A stretch of 64,000 nucleotides of DNA from the NCBI GenBank assembly GCA_032906765.1, contig JAJTZB010000002.1, positions 62,001 to 126,000 on the forward strand, read 5' to 3'. Origin of the DNA: Nitrososphaerales archaeon. Lineage in GTDB: Archaea; Thermoproteota; Nitrososphaeria; Nitrososphaerales; Gagatemarchaeaceae. A model generated the notes under the pieces. That model was not told the DNA's origin, did no database searches, and worked only from the letters and a program-made list of their open reading frames with translations. Both the position numbers and the translations under genes were made by a program. The stretch's first letter is position 1. Each line of letters begins with the position of its first letter. Positions 1-8,466 of this stretch are shown here, one piece after another.

Positions 1-1247
1 CATCTGAACCTCTCGTACCATTCCTTGCTTCTCCTCGCGAGCACCTTTGTCTGTCTCTTCGTAGCCTGCTTGTGCGACGCCAGCCGGGCCGAGAGCTTCT
101 CTGCCGCCGCGCCTGCGTCCATGGCCTTCTTTTCGAACGCTTTTGCCCTCTCGAAGACTGCGGAAGCTGCTGCTTCTCTCGAGGTGGGAGCTTCCCGTTG
201 CCGGCGCCCGTCCCTTGGAATCGTCTCGACTAGGTCGAGCGCCTCCTCCAGGGACGAGGCCGTCTTGACTCTCGCAGCCAGGTCCCGAAACTGCTTCGCC
301 ATCTGTTTCAGCTCCTGCTCCTGTGCCCTAAGCTTCTGCACTGTTGCCTCGACCTCTCTGCGCTTCGCGTCCTCAGGGCTCTCCTGCTCCCCGCCTTCAC
401 CCATCACCAGCGGCAGCAACAGGTCGTCGCAGATGTCGCAGAGAGATGACACCTCCTTGCTGGTCGTGTCGACTGAGGATGACACAACGAAGATCTCGTC
501 GCCCTCGGGCGTACCCAAGACAGACAGCCTCGGCCTCTCTCTCGCCTCCTCGACTAGGCCGCGCAGTTTCGAGGCCGCTTCGCTCTCTCTGCCCTTCAGG
601 TCCGCCGAAGGCGTCGACTCATCCAGCCCGAGTCTCGCGAGGACCTCCTGCACGTACTTCCTCGGCAGGGCCACGTTTCTGCCTATCGCTTTGCCGACAG
701 TCTTCTCCTTGCCGAGCATCACCTCCACGTCTTCCGCTGTGACCTCGGCCGGGCTCTTCCTCGTCTGGGGCGGTGGTGCGTAGGAACCTCCTTTCACCAG
801 CCTCCTCCTCTCAGACTTGACTTCGTGCATGAGCAACCGTATCCTCCCGTCCCTTTCCGTCACCGCGATGTTCCCTGGCGGCATCATCTCGACAATCAGG
901 TGTCTCAGAAACTCCCCTTCGCCAAGTTCCAGGTCGAACACCCTGTCAATGTCGGCCTGACCGGCGACAACGAAACGAGCCCTCTCAACCTCCCCCCTGA
1001 GCTTGGAAGTGAAATCGGTCGTGACTGCCCTTTCTGCAACCTTCTGGGAGACCCAGACTCCATGGCGAGGTGAGACGACAAGCCACTCATCTGCGCCCCC
1101 AGGATGCCTGAACCGCAGGACTTGGTTGCCGCCGACAGAGTAGACGCCTGCGACATAGGTTCCGCTGAGCTTTGACCCTATTTCGCGGGCAAGTATCATG
1201 ACCTCAAGCCCAGAGAGCTCCGTCATCGCGACCCCTGCGCGCGTCAT
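1..1247 (-). CDS. RqcH/NEMF family (NFACT) ribosome quality control protein, 3' end outside window
   Basis: My reading of the reverse strand gives 415 uninterrupted codons from ATG 1247 that run off the window start. The N-terminus reads MTRAGVAMTELSGLEVMILA, an NFACT-N-type domain. A Lys/Glu/Arg-rich helical, coiled-coil-like segment follows, and the visible end is KEWYERFR, the usual entry into the NFACT-R domain. In this family the protein binds the 50S subunit with peptidyl-tRNA on stalled ribosomes and recruits tRNA to extend the nascent chain. Several plus-strand ORFs here are antisense shadows. An in-frame ATG at 1226 is an alternative start, preceded by AGGGG, whereas the GGAGG before 1247 is very close to that codon. 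The C-terminal part is not visible. Confidence 0.82.
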   Translation of the reverse strand, partial: MTRAGVAMTELSGLEVMILAREIGSKLSGTYVAGVYSVGGNQVLRFRHPGGADEWLVVSPRHGVWVSQKVAERAVTTDFTSKLRGEVERARFVVAGQADIDRVFDLELGEGEFLRHLIVEMMPPGNIAVTERDGRIRLLMHEVKSERRRLVKGGSYAPPPQTRKSPAEVTAEDVEVMLGKEKTVGKAIGRNVALPRKYVQEVLARLGLDESTPSADLKGRESEAASKLRGLVEEARERPRLSVLGTPEGDEIFVVSSSVDTTSKEVSSLCDICDDLLLPLVMGEGGEQESPEDAKRREVEATVQKLRAQEQELKQMAKQFRDLAARVKTASSLEEALDLVETIPRDGRRQREAPTSREAAASAVFERAKAFEKKAMDAGAAAEKLSARLASHKQATKRQTKVLARRSKEWYERFR

Positions 1248-1414
1248 CGTCCTCCAAGTAAGTATACGTTTTCCAGACTAGCCCAACCAATCGGGCTAGA
1301 GTCGCATCGCTTGAGCGACTTTCGGCCGGCATGCGGTCACACCCTCGAAGTGCCGTTCCAGCCCCCTGTTCTCCCGACCTGCCGTCCGTGGATTGACAGA
1401 TTTTTCAAATCAGG

Positions 1415-1422
1415 CTTATAAA
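1415..1422 (+). promoter_or_regulatory. TATA box of the EMC6-like gene
   Basis: CTTATAAA lies 30 bases before the ATG at 1452, in the 204-base gap between divergent genes. This spacing predicts a transcript with a leader of only a few bases. Confidence 0.6.
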
Positions 1423-1451
1423 CTGAGGCAAGAGGCAGACCAGAGAAGCGA

Positions 1452-1799
1452 ATGGCTTCGGGTAAGCCGACAGGCAAAACACAGGCGAAACAACCGGCAC
1501 AGGCTCAGCCGTCATTCGGGAAGCTGTATTGGCTGAGGAATGGGACTGGCGTCCTTGCTGGGCTCGTCGCGTACGTCTTCTTCTCCCAGACGCCTGTGCG
1601 TTTCGACAGCACCTCGAACGGAGTACTCGTGGGCATCGTCGTCTACCTTCTCACTTACTACTTGGCGCGATACGTCTGGTACAGGAAGATAGACAGCCAG
1701 TTCTTCTCGAAGCTCTACACCACGGGCATCGGAGGGTACATAATGCTCTTCCTCTTCACTTGGATACTGCTCTTCACTTTCCTTTCTGGTTCAATTTAG
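1452..1799 (+). CDS. EMC6-like small membrane protein
   Basis: This is a 115-residue protein with a basic, Gln/Pro-rich cytosolic N-terminus (about residues 1-22) and three hydrophobic segments (about 32-46, 58-75 and 92-113). The charged stretch RYVWYRKIDSQFF separates the second and third segments. The topology and the final YIMLFLFTWILLFT helix resemble the EMC6/Rab5-interacting family, a membrane-insertion chaperone component with archaeal homologues. The match rests on recalled family features and is moderate. Its end overlaps the convergent downstream gene by 26 bases. Confidence 0.5.
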   Translation: MASGKPTGKTQAKQPAQAQPSFGKLYWLRNGTGVLAGLVAYVFFSQTPVRFDSTSNGVLVGIVVYLLTYYLARYVWYRKIDSQFFSKLYTTGIGGYIMLFLFTWILLFTFLSGSI

Positions 1800-2067
1800 C
1801 GTAGTTCGAAAGTACGTCAGCGTAGCCGATATCCCACTCGTCCGCCATCTGGCTCTTCCTTATCGTCGTCGCTGCTCTGGCGATCTTCTCGCGCTCCCAG
1901 GTCTGCATCGTCCCCTCCTTCCCTTTCGAGATGCTCGCAAGGATCCCGGTAAGTGCCATGAGGCTCCCCTTGTCTCTGTCAGACTTGACCGTCTGAGCCA
2001 GGCTCTCTACCTGTTTCTTGGCTCCTTCCATGTCGGAGGCTATGAGGGACTCGAGGACAGAAGCCAT
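1774..2067 (-). CDS. Conserved-looking small helical protein, unknown function
   Basis: From ATG 2067 it encodes 97 residues, predicted all-helical and rich in Lys, Glu and Ala, with no membrane segment or recognised motif. A TTG at 2079 would add four residues. A TATA-like CTTAAATA on this strand (2111-2118) predicts initiation near 2089. It converges with, and overlaps, the EMC6-like gene. I do not recognise the family. Confidence 0.6.
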   Translation of the reverse strand: MASVLESLIASDMEGAKKQVESLAQTVKSDRDKGSLMALTGILASISKGKEGTMQTWEREKIARAATTIRKSQMADEWDIGYADVLSNYAKLNQKGK

Positions 2068-2204
2068 CTTTTCTTTCAATTCTCAGTTCGCCGACTGGAG
2101 ACCCCTACGATATTTAAGCCTCCAATCATTCGGTTCTGGTGCGTCTTAGGGAGATAGGCCGTTTGGGAGATTAGGTGGTGCATCTCTGGAGATACGTGTG
2201 GTGA

Positions 2205-2495
2205 TTACAGGAGAATGAATGGTAAGGCAAGCGAAGCGATAGTCCCACCAAATAGTATGATCTTCCCCGTCTCTGCTCTCCCTCCTTTCCTTATGAGCAA
2301 CAACCCGAGGCCAATGTTTATGGCCAGCGGAATGAGGATAAGCAAAAACGGTGTGGGTCGTGGGAAGAATTGGGAAAGCCAAGCGCCAACAAGTAAGCCC
2401 GCAAAAGCCAGAAGCAACGACCCTAGCACCCCAATGATCAGGACTGAAACCCTTGATTCAGCCAATCTCTCGATTATCTGGGACGCGCGTAGCAT
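2205..2495 (-). CDS. Small three-helix membrane protein, unknown
   Basis: This 96-residue protein has an amphipathic N-terminus followed by three hydrophobic stretches (about residues 17-40, 48-68 and 78-96). It ends in a hydrophobic residue with no cytosolic tail. The plus-strand ORF over the same bases lacks such organisation and looks like a shadow. Function unknown. Confidence 0.5.
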   Translation of the reverse strand: MLRASQIIERLAESRVSVLIIGVLGSLLLAFAGLLVGAWLSQFFPRPTPFLLILIPLAINIGLGLLLIRKGGRAETGKIILFGGTIASLALPFILL

Positions 2496-2597
2496 TACTT
2501 AGGTTTTTGAAATGGCCTGCTTGATGAGGGCCTTCCATCTTATTCTATCCAATCCCAAGTCTGACCACGCTATCTCCCTAAGACGCACCAGAGCCAA

Positions 2598-3317
2598 TCA
2601 TTCGAATCCGCTGTCGGTGAGCCTACAGGTCACCCTTTCCCGGGGCTTGTCCGTTCTCGAGGCCCTTACCGCATCTCCTTCCCTGGTCAGATGAAGGGAG
2701 GTGTGAACCAACTGTTCCAGGGTGCTGCCTCCTATTCTGATGTCGCCGCCTGCCTGGGCAAAGGTGACCCTGTTGGTGAGCAGGTAGGCCCTCCCGTGCA
2801 GCACGGCGTCGCGCGCCATGTCGCTCAGGTGGACGTCCAACGCGCCTTGCCTCTTGATCAGATTCGAGCCCCCCGGGTAGTCGAGAGTGAAGTTCCTCGT
2901 GAGCGTATCCACCACAACCATTCTACAATCAGACGTCGCGGCCTTTCCCCTGATGGCCCGCACGATGTCCATCTGTTGGGCTGCAGTCGTGACCCTCACG
3001 TAGACGATTCGGCGGAGCAGACCCCGGGTCTCCCATCCCCTTGCTCCAGCCATCCTCTCGATGCGCTCTGGCCTGAAGGTCCCCTCCGTGTCGATGAAGA
3101 GAGCGCGCTCTCCGCTCCTTGCAGCGACTAGCGCAGCCTGCATCGCCAGCTGAGTCTTCCCTGTGTTGCTCTTGCCAAAGACCTCCACCAGCTTCCCTGC
3201 CTTGTACCCGCCTCCCAGCAGGGTATCGACGGAGTTCGAGCCAGAGCCGAACGTGCGAAACGACGCGAGCCTGGCCGCAATTTCCTCACCTGTCACCTTC
3301 TCATCCAATCGAGTCAC
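2598..3317 (-). CDS. radB: DNA repair and recombination protein RadB
   Basis: At 239 residues this is a RecA-fold ATPase without the helix-hairpin-helix domain of RadA, which is the size and form of RadB. Walker A is GKSNTGKT (48-55) and Walker B ends in VVVD (134-137). The segment FIDTEGTFRPERI is typical of RadA/RadB. RadB is a recombinase paralogue thought to help RadA and interact with the Hjc resolvase. The start is GTG 3317 and the gene appears monocistronic. Confidence 0.9.
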   Translation of the reverse strand: MTRLDEKVTGEEIAARLASFRTFGSGSNSVDTLLGGGYKAGKLVEVFGKSNTGKTQLAMQAALVAARSGERALFIDTEGTFRPERIERMAGARGWETRGLLRRIVYVRVTTAAQQMDIVRAIRGKAATSDCRMVVVDTLTRNFTLDYPGGSNLIKRQGALDVHLSDMARDAVLHGRAYLLTNRVTFAQAGGDIRIGGSTLEQLVHTSLHLTREGDAVRASRTDKPRERVTCRLTDSGFE

Positions 3318-3394
3318 TATTCCTTTGCTATTGTTTTATTACAAACACCCATATCCTTTTAACTGTGAGAGAAAGCCCGCGAGAAAGTTACGAA

Positions 3395-3643
3395 GTGAGT
3401 TCCCCACCACCGCAGGCAAAGAGACCTCTCAACGTACTTCAGAAGGCCACCAACAAGCAAGTCTCCGTCAGGCTGAAAAGTGAACTCGAGTACAAGGGGA
3501 AGATGTCCAACGTCGACCCGTACATGAACGTCATTCTCGTCGACGCTGAGGAGTCGGAGAACGGTTCGAAGAAGGCGAACTACGGAAAGGTCGTCATCAG
3601 GGGGAACAACGTCCTCTACATCAGGATAGAGGACAGACTCTAG
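3395..3643 (+). CDS. Sm-like (LSm) RNA-binding protein
   Basis: The start is GTG 3395, giving 82 residues; upstream in-frame codons are not part of the fold. It reads RPLNVLQKATNKQVSVRLK, then YMNVILVDAEE (Sm1) and VVIRGNNVLYI (Sm2 with the RGxxV signature), so the complete Sm fold is present. Archaeal LSm proteins form heptameric rings that bind U-rich RNA. A TATA-like CTTTTAAC lies about 40 bases upstream. MAT follows after 16 bases, suggesting one transcript. Confidence 0.9.
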   Translation: MSSPPPQAKRPLNVLQKATNKQVSVRLKSELEYKGKMSNVDPYMNVILVDAEESENGSKKANYGKVVIRGNNVLYIRIEDRL

Positions 3644-3659
3644 GGAGGACCCTCCAGTC

Positions 3660-4868
3660 TTGCGACGCTCTCTTCACGTAGAGCAGATCAAAGGCTACGG
3701 GGTCCAAGATTTCGAGGTGGAGATAGTAGAGAGGAAGGGGAAAGGCCACCCGGACAGCCTCATCGACGGGGCAGCAGAGGCGGTCTCTCAGGGCCTGAGC
3801 GAGTACTACATAGAGAAGTTCGGGGCCATTCTGCACCACAACGTAGACAAGGGGATATTGGTTGGAGGGAAGGCCGAGGCGAAATTCGGAGGTGGCCGCG
3901 TAATCAAGCCAATCTACCTGATGGTCGCCGGGAGAGCCACGGAGCTTGTCCCTTTCAAGGGAAGGAACGTCAAGGTTCCGGTCGAGAAGATTGCGGTTCA
4001 ATCGATCAGGGGCTTCATCAGGGAGACGATGCGCTTCCTCGACCCAGTGAAACACGTCAGGGTGGATACCATGATCAAGCAAGGCTCGCCCGACCTCATC
4101 TCCGTCTTCATGAGGAAGGGGATGCCGAGATCCAACGACACCTCCATCGGTGTGGGATACGCTCCACTCACGCCCACGGAGCGCGAGACGCTCGGCATCG
4201 AGACGCTCCTGAACTCCAAGTCGTTCAAGAAGAAATATCCTGAGGTGGGAGAGGACGTGAAGGTGATGTCAATGAGGAGGGGGAAGAAGCTGAACATCAC
4301 CGTGGCTGCTGCAATGGCGTGCGGCAAGATACCTGACGCAAGCCATTACGCCAGCGTCGTCCATGATGTCACCGAGGAGATAGAAAGGCGGACCGCGAAA
4401 TCGCCGCTCGACGTGACGGTCAAGCTCAACGCAGCTGACGACCTCAAGAGGGGCAGCTACTACCTGACCGTCACCGGCACATCGGCCGAACAGGGCGACG
4501 ATGGCAACACAGGCAGGGGCAACAGGGTGAACGGCCTAATCTCGCCCATGAGACAATACTCAATGGAGGCGACGGCGGGCAAGAACCCCGTCAACCACAC
4601 TGGGAAGCTCTACAACGCGCTTGCGATTCTGGCTGCGGAGCGGATTGTTGACGAGGTACCTGCGGTGAAGGAATGCTACGTACGCGTGCTGAGCCGCATC
4701 GGCGCACCGATCGACGAGCCGTTGATAGCCAGCGCTGCCCTCGTACTCGACAAGGGTGCGACGCTGTCGGGTGTGAGAGGGGACGTTGTGTCGATACTGG
4801 ACGAGTCTCTCAGAGACATCAGGCGAGTGACCAAGCTCATCCTACAGAAGAAAGTGGTCCTATTCTAG
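3660..4868 (+). CDS. mat: Archaeal-type S-adenosylmethionine synthetase
   Basis: This 402-residue protein belongs to the archaeal MAT family, which is distinct from bacterial MetK. It makes S-adenosylmethionine from ATP and methionine. Landmarks are [10 protein letters not shown] (27-36), the [17 protein letters not shown] segment and [14 protein letters not shown] near residue 280. The start is TTG 3660 after GGAGG (3645-3649). The length matches the family. Its end overlaps the convergent RIO kinase gene by 9 bases. Confidence 0.95.
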   Translation: MRRSLHVEQIKGYGVQDFEVEIVERKGKGHPDSLIDGAAEAVSQGLSEYYIEKFGAILHHNVDKGILVGGKAEAKFGGGRVIKPIYLMVAGRATELVPFKGRNVKVPVEKIAVQSIRGFIRETMRFLDPVKHVRVDTMIKQGSPDLISVFMRKGMPRSNDTSIGVGYAPLTPTERETLGIETLLNSKSFKKKYPEVGEDVKVMSMRRGKKLNITVAAAMACGKIPDASHYASVVHDVTEEIERRTAKSPLDVTVKLNAADDLKRGSYYLTVTGTSAEQGDDGNTGRGNRVNGLISPMRQYSMEATAGKNPVNHTGKLYNALAILAAERIVDEVPAVKECYVRVLSRIGAPIDEPLIASAALVLDKGATLSGVRGDVVSILDESLRDIRRVTKLILQKKVVLF

Positions 4869-5801
4869 CGAGTCTCTGCCACCTGAAACATACGCGAGCG
4901 CCACTGCCCCAGAGAGCTCGACATTGTATGCTTTCCAAAAGAACCTGACCACTGTGAGGACGTCGTGGGCCAGAAGCTCGAGGGCGTTGGGGTGCGTGCG
5001 GTCCACCGCCTGCGGCCAGTCTATCAGCCAGAATCTGCTGCCGTCGGTGAGTATGTTGTACTCGCTCAGGTCTCCGTTGACCAGGCCTGCTTCCTTGAAG
5101 GCTGTTCTCGCAGCCTCGAGTATTGAGAACAGGCCCGTCCGAGCATCGACGAGCTCGGGCCGCCCGGAGAGCCTTACCCCAGACAGCTCTTCAAGCAGGA
5201 CTGTGCTCCTGTGCCACGCTATTGCCCTCGGGAAAGACGGCGACAGGCCCTGGAGCTTCTTCAGGGCTGTGAACTCCCTCTTGGCCGCCTCGTAATTGAC
5301 AGTCATCCAAGTCTTCATCTCCGACTTGTCTAGGAACCTCTTCTTTCTTACACGCGTGAAGCTCGTCCTCCCGAGCTTGAAGAACTTGAGGGCGTAGAGT
5401 TCCCCCTCGTCGTTGAAGACCTCGTAGACGTCCGACTCCTTCCCCTTCGCTATCACCGCCCCAAGCGCTGAGATCAGGTCCTTGCTCACGTACTCCCTCA
5501 GAGCCATGGCCTCCACTGCCCGAGTAGTCAGGGCGTGGGTCCCGCCTCTGCGCACGACAAACCCCTTCTTGCCGAGCTGGTCGAATGCGAATGTTACCCT
5601 ATCCACCGGGAGCCTGGCAAGCCTTCCAACCTTCCCGTCTTCAGGCGCCCCGTGTCCAAGCGACGCCTTCTCGAGTGCGAAGAGGGTCCTCCACTCCTCG
5701 TCCTTCAGGGACTTCAGGGCCCTCGCCGCCGTCTCTGTTGATGACGCTGCCTGGCACCTCCGACCACATTCGGCTTGGGCGCTTATTTGAAATGAACGCA
5801 C
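4860..5801 (-). CDS. RIO2-type atypical serine/threonine kinase
   Basis: An N-terminal winged-helix region (about residues 28-100) precedes a RIO kinase domain. The ATP-binding GKESDVY is at 120-126, the lysine of YALKFF at 139, the catalytic GDLSEYN at 243-249 and the metal-binding IDWPQ at 260-264. RIO2 proteins act in late small-subunit maturation. The start is unclear: the frame opens at GTG 5801, but the family usually begins around ARALKSLKDEE (residue 26), where no ATG, GTG or TTG occurs. The first 25 residues may therefore be untranslated. It is divergent from the nucleoside hydrolase. Confidence 0.88.
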   Translation of the reverse strand: MRSFQISAQAECGRRCQAASSTETAARALKSLKDEEWRTLFALEKASLGHGAPEDGKVGRLARLPVDRVTFAFDQLGKKGFVVRRGGTHALTTRAVEAMALREYVSKDLISALGAVIAKGKESDVYEVFNDEGELYALKFFKLGRTSFTRVRKKRFLDKSEMKTWMTVNYEAAKREFTALKKLQGLSPSFPRAIAWHRSTVLLEELSGVRLSGRPELVDARTGLFSILEAARTAFKEAGLVNGDLSEYNILTDGSRFWLIDWPQAVDRTHPNALELLAHDVLTVVRFFWKAYNVELSGAVALAYVSGGRDSLE

Positions 5802-5844
5802 GGCCCCTACTCTGCTTATTACGAGGCGTCATCCCGTCGCTACT

Positions 5845-6789
5845 GTGCTCAGGATACTCCTCGACACAGACACGGCGGGCGACGACACGATAGCCATCAT
5901 GATGGCGTTGAAGGCCACGAATGCCAGACTGGAGGGCATAACAATCAACTGCGGCAATGTCGACTTCGACCAGGAGGTCGAGAACGCTCTCTACACGGTT
6001 CAGGTCGCCGGGATGTCGGGCAAGGTTCCCGTCTACCCGGGCGCGAGGCACCCGCTCGTGAGGGACTGGCGCACGGTCGAGAATATCCACGGCAGGGACG
6101 GCATGGGCAACTCGCAGTTTCCGAGGGCGAAGCAGAGGCCCGAGCGGACGTACGCCGCGGACGGGATAGTCGACACAATCAACTCCAATCCCGGCGAGAT
6201 AACGCTCGTCGAGATAGCGCCCATGACAAACCTTGCACTCGCGATTCGGAAGGACCCTTCAATAGTCAAGAAGGTGAAGGCATTCTACTTCATGGGCGGC
6301 ACTAACCAGTACCTGGGCAATGTCACCCCTGCAGCAGAGTTCAACATCTGGGTCGACCCAGAAGCTGCGAAGGTGGTCTTGCACTCTGGGTTGCCGACGA
6401 CGATGGTCGGCTGGGAGATCTGTATGCGCCACGGCCTCATTGGCCCTCGTGAATACGCGGAGATTGAGGGGATGGCCACGAGGGAGTCGACCTTCTTCGT
6501 TGCAGTGAACAGGCAGGTGAGGAGGTTCATGAAGCGCGAGAGAGGGATCGACGCGACCAGCTGCCCGGACAGCATGACCATGTCAATCGTACTGAACTCG
6601 AAAGTGGCAACTGATGTGAGGAGGAAGTTCGTGGACGTTGAGATGACGGGCGAACTCACGAGGGGGGCGACCATAGTCGACGAACTGAACGTCTTGGGCA
6701 GAAAGGCAAACGCGAGCGTTGTCTACGCAGCTTCGCAAGGGCTCTTCAGGGAGATGCTCTTCAGGATGCTCAGGGGAGAGAGGGTGTGA
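5845..6789 (+). CDS. Inosine/uridine-preferring nucleoside hydrolase family protein
   Basis: This 314-residue protein cleaves the N-glycosidic bond of ribonucleosides in nucleoside salvage. The calcium- and ribose-binding DTDTAGDD is at residues 7-14, APMTNLA lies near 130, and AEFNIWVDPEAA carries the C-terminal catalytic Asp. Full length. The GTG start at 5845 follows a TATA-like TGCTTATTA about 30 bases upstream, so the transcript may be leaderless. The base preference cannot be read from sequence. Confidence 0.88.
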   Translation: MLRILLDTDTAGDDTIAIMMALKATNARLEGITINCGNVDFDQEVENALYTVQVAGMSGKVPVYPGARHPLVRDWRTVENIHGRDGMGNSQFPRAKQRPERTYAADGIVDTINSNPGEITLVEIAPMTNLALAIRKDPSIVKKVKAFYFMGGTNQYLGNVTPAAEFNIWVDPEAAKVVLHSGLPTTMVGWEICMRHGLIGPREYAEIEGMATRESTFFVAVNRQVRRFMKRERGIDATSCPDSMTMSIVLNSKVATDVRRKFVDVEMTGELTRGATIVDELNVLGRKANASVVYAASQGLFREMLFRMLRGERV

Positions 6790-6790
6790 C

Positions 6791-7864
6791 CTACTCCAGT
6801 TCCGACTCCACAGACTTTCGGTAGGCTTTCCAGTAGCCGTCGCCTCTGGGTTTTGTCCTCCTCGCAGATCCTCCGTGTTCGGAGACCCATAACCCATTCC
6901 CGTCCGTCACGTGACCAATCCCGTAAGTGGCGATTCCTTCCCTCCTCATCGCCTTCAACAGGTCGTCCGCCCTTGATGGATTGCACGTGATCAAGAGCGT
7001 CCCTTCGCTCAACGCGTTTAGCGGGTCGATTCCGAACGCACCGCAGACCGCCTCGCACTCTTCTGGGACGTGTATCATCTCCCTCTCGATGACAGCCGCC
7101 TTACCGCAAGCCGACATCATCTCGTCCAGCCCGCCGAGGACTCCGCCCTCGGTTGCATCGTGCATCGATGTCACGCCGTCCCTCCCCAACCCGATGGAAC
7201 TCGCAGTGAGGGCGTCGGCGACAGTCGAACATCTGCGGACGAGGGCCTTCGCCCTGCCCGCAATTGCACTACCCACTTTCCTCTCGATATACTTCGGGAA
7301 TGAGAGGGCGAGATATGCGGTCGCTTCTATTGCAGCCCCCTTGGTCATCAGTATGGCGTCTCCTGTGCGTGCCATGGAAGGGTCCACGTAATCGCCCTCC
7401 CTGCAGAACCCGAACATCGTCCCCCCGCCCACGACAGTGAACGCGCCTCCTGGGTAGGTTCCGGTGTGCCCCGCCACTATCGACATCCGTAGCTTACGGC
7501 ACTCCTTTCCGATAGCCCTCAGATAGACTGCGGCATCCTCATTCTTCAGCTCTCCAGGAAGGTTGAAGGTGAATGTGGCGAATTGAGGCCTGAGGCCGGA
7601 TGTAGCGTAATCAGATGCGACCAGGTGGACGCTGAGCCAAGCAGACGTCTCCATTCCCAGCGATGGGATTATAGAGACTGGGTCCGAAGTAAGAATCATC
7701 CTTCTCGTCTTCCCGATGGAAATTACCGCATTGTCGAGGCCTCTCCCCGGCCCGAGTAGGACCCGCGCCGAGACCGCACCCAGGTTCCTCAGGATGACCT
7801 TCTCAAGGAACGAAGGACTCACCTTGCCCAGTCCTCCTCCTCTTCGACGCGTGGCGCACTCCAC
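6791..7864 (-). CDS. AIR synthase-related (PurM/HypE/ThiL fold) protein
   Basis: This 357-residue protein has the two-domain PurM-like fold. The N-terminal half has GLDNAVISIG and a TSDPVSIIPSLG metal/phosphate region; the C-terminal half has the glycine-rich HDATEGGVLGGLDEM. It resembles archaeal AIR-synthase-like proteins of unknown reaction more than classical ThiL, because the GDDAA motif is missing. The GTG at 7864 directly abuts the thiT stop codon, so the two are co-transcribed. That position suggests a thiamine-related ATP-dependent step, which is inference. An alternative GTG at 7822 has a purine-rich upstream stretch. Confidence 0.75.
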   Translation of the reverse strand: MECATRRRGGGLGKVSPSFLEKVILRNLGAVSARVLLGPGRGLDNAVISIGKTRRMILTSDPVSIIPSLGMETSAWLSVHLVASDYATSGLRPQFATFTFNLPGELKNEDAAVYLRAIGKECRKLRMSIVAGHTGTYPGGAFTVVGGGTMFGFCREGDYVDPSMARTGDAILMTKGAAIEATAYLALSFPKYIERKVGSAIAGRAKALVRRCSTVADALTASSIGLGRDGVTSMHDATEGGVLGGLDEMMSACGKAAVIEREMIHVPEECEAVCGAFGIDPLNALSEGTLLITCNPSRADDLLKAMRREGIATYGIGHVTDGNGLWVSEHGGSARRTKPRGDGYWKAYRKSVESELE

Positions 7865-8416
7865 CTAACTCGCCATAGAGTGGATTCCTGCCTTCAGAGC
7901 TCCCCTGTTTGCCAGAACCAAGATGACAACTGCGCTTATCACGAACTCTGGTAATAGGTAGCTCCCGTTGTAGAGCGCCGAGTACACCGCTGGGCTCTCT
8001 CCTGCAGGAGCGAAGCTCGCGAAGAAGATGAGGCCAGAAAGGAAGTGGCAGGTGAATCGTCCCGCGATGCCGGCAGCGACGGCGAGCAGAGGTCTTGCCC
8101 TAAAGTTGCCTGCCAATCCAAGAGCTCCGAAGGCGAGCGGGTAATCGAGGAGGAACTGGATTGGGTTGTAGACGAAGGGCTCGAAGTACAAGTCAATCAC
8201 TCCGAATATCATCCCCGCAACGACCCCGGCCTTCGTCCCCCTTCTCAAGGCAAAGAGCAGGAGTGGCACCATCGCCCCCAAGGTCACGGAGCCGCCTTCA
8301 GGCAAAGTGAGGACCTTTACCGTGTTCAATACTGCTGCAAGAGCAATCATTACGGACATCTCTGCGATAATGGCAACTCGGTTTCTCCCGACCTTCTGGG
8401 GTTGCGCACTCGCCAT
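7865..8416 (-). CDS. thiT: ThiT-like thiamine transporter, ECF S component
   Basis: From ATG 8416 it is a 183-residue membrane protein with about six helices. The segment GGSVTLGAMVPLLLFALRRG is the ThiT signature for substrate-specific subunits of energy-coupling-factor thiamine transporters. Upstream Met codons (8437, 8479) extend the frame into the promoter. The shared TATA at 8439-8447 sits about 25 bases before 8416, which favours this start. No ECF ATPase or T subunit is nearby. It heads an operon with the AIR-synthase-like gene and lies opposite thiR, consistent with repression by ThiR when thiamine phosphate is plentiful. Confidence 0.82.
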   Translation of the reverse strand: MASAQPQKVGRNRVAIIAEMSVMIALAAVLNTVKVLTLPEGGSVTLGAMVPLLLFALRRGTKAGVVAGMIFGVIDLYFEPFVYNPIQFLLDYPLAFGALGLAGNFRARPLLAVAAGIAGRFTCHFLSGLIFFASFAPAGESPAVYSALYNGSYLLPEFVISAVVILVLANRGALKAGIHSMAS

Positions 8417-8438
8417 GGCGTTCCCATTCGTCAACATT

Positions 8439-8447
8439 CTTATAAAT
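8439..8447. promoter_or_regulatory. Palindromic TATA element shared by divergent thiT and thiR
   Basis: CTTATAAAT reads as a TATA box on both strands. It lies about 25 bases from thiT ATG 8416 on the minus strand and about 25 bases from thiR ATG 8467 on the plus strand, so both transcripts would be leaderless or nearly so. TGACT occurs twice, 12 bases apart, between the element and thiR, and is a candidate half-site for the regulator. Confidence 0.55.
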
Positions 8448-8466
8448 GACTCAATAACTGACTTAT

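Noticed and set aside
25-783. Long plus-strand open frame rich in Ser and Cys
   Set aside because: It is antisense to the RqcH-like gene, whose minus-strand frame has clear domain sequence; the plus product is compositionally biased and has no motif.
2512-2694. Plus-strand frame at the radB end
   Set aside because: It mostly overlaps radB on the opposite strand and has no motif or promoter.
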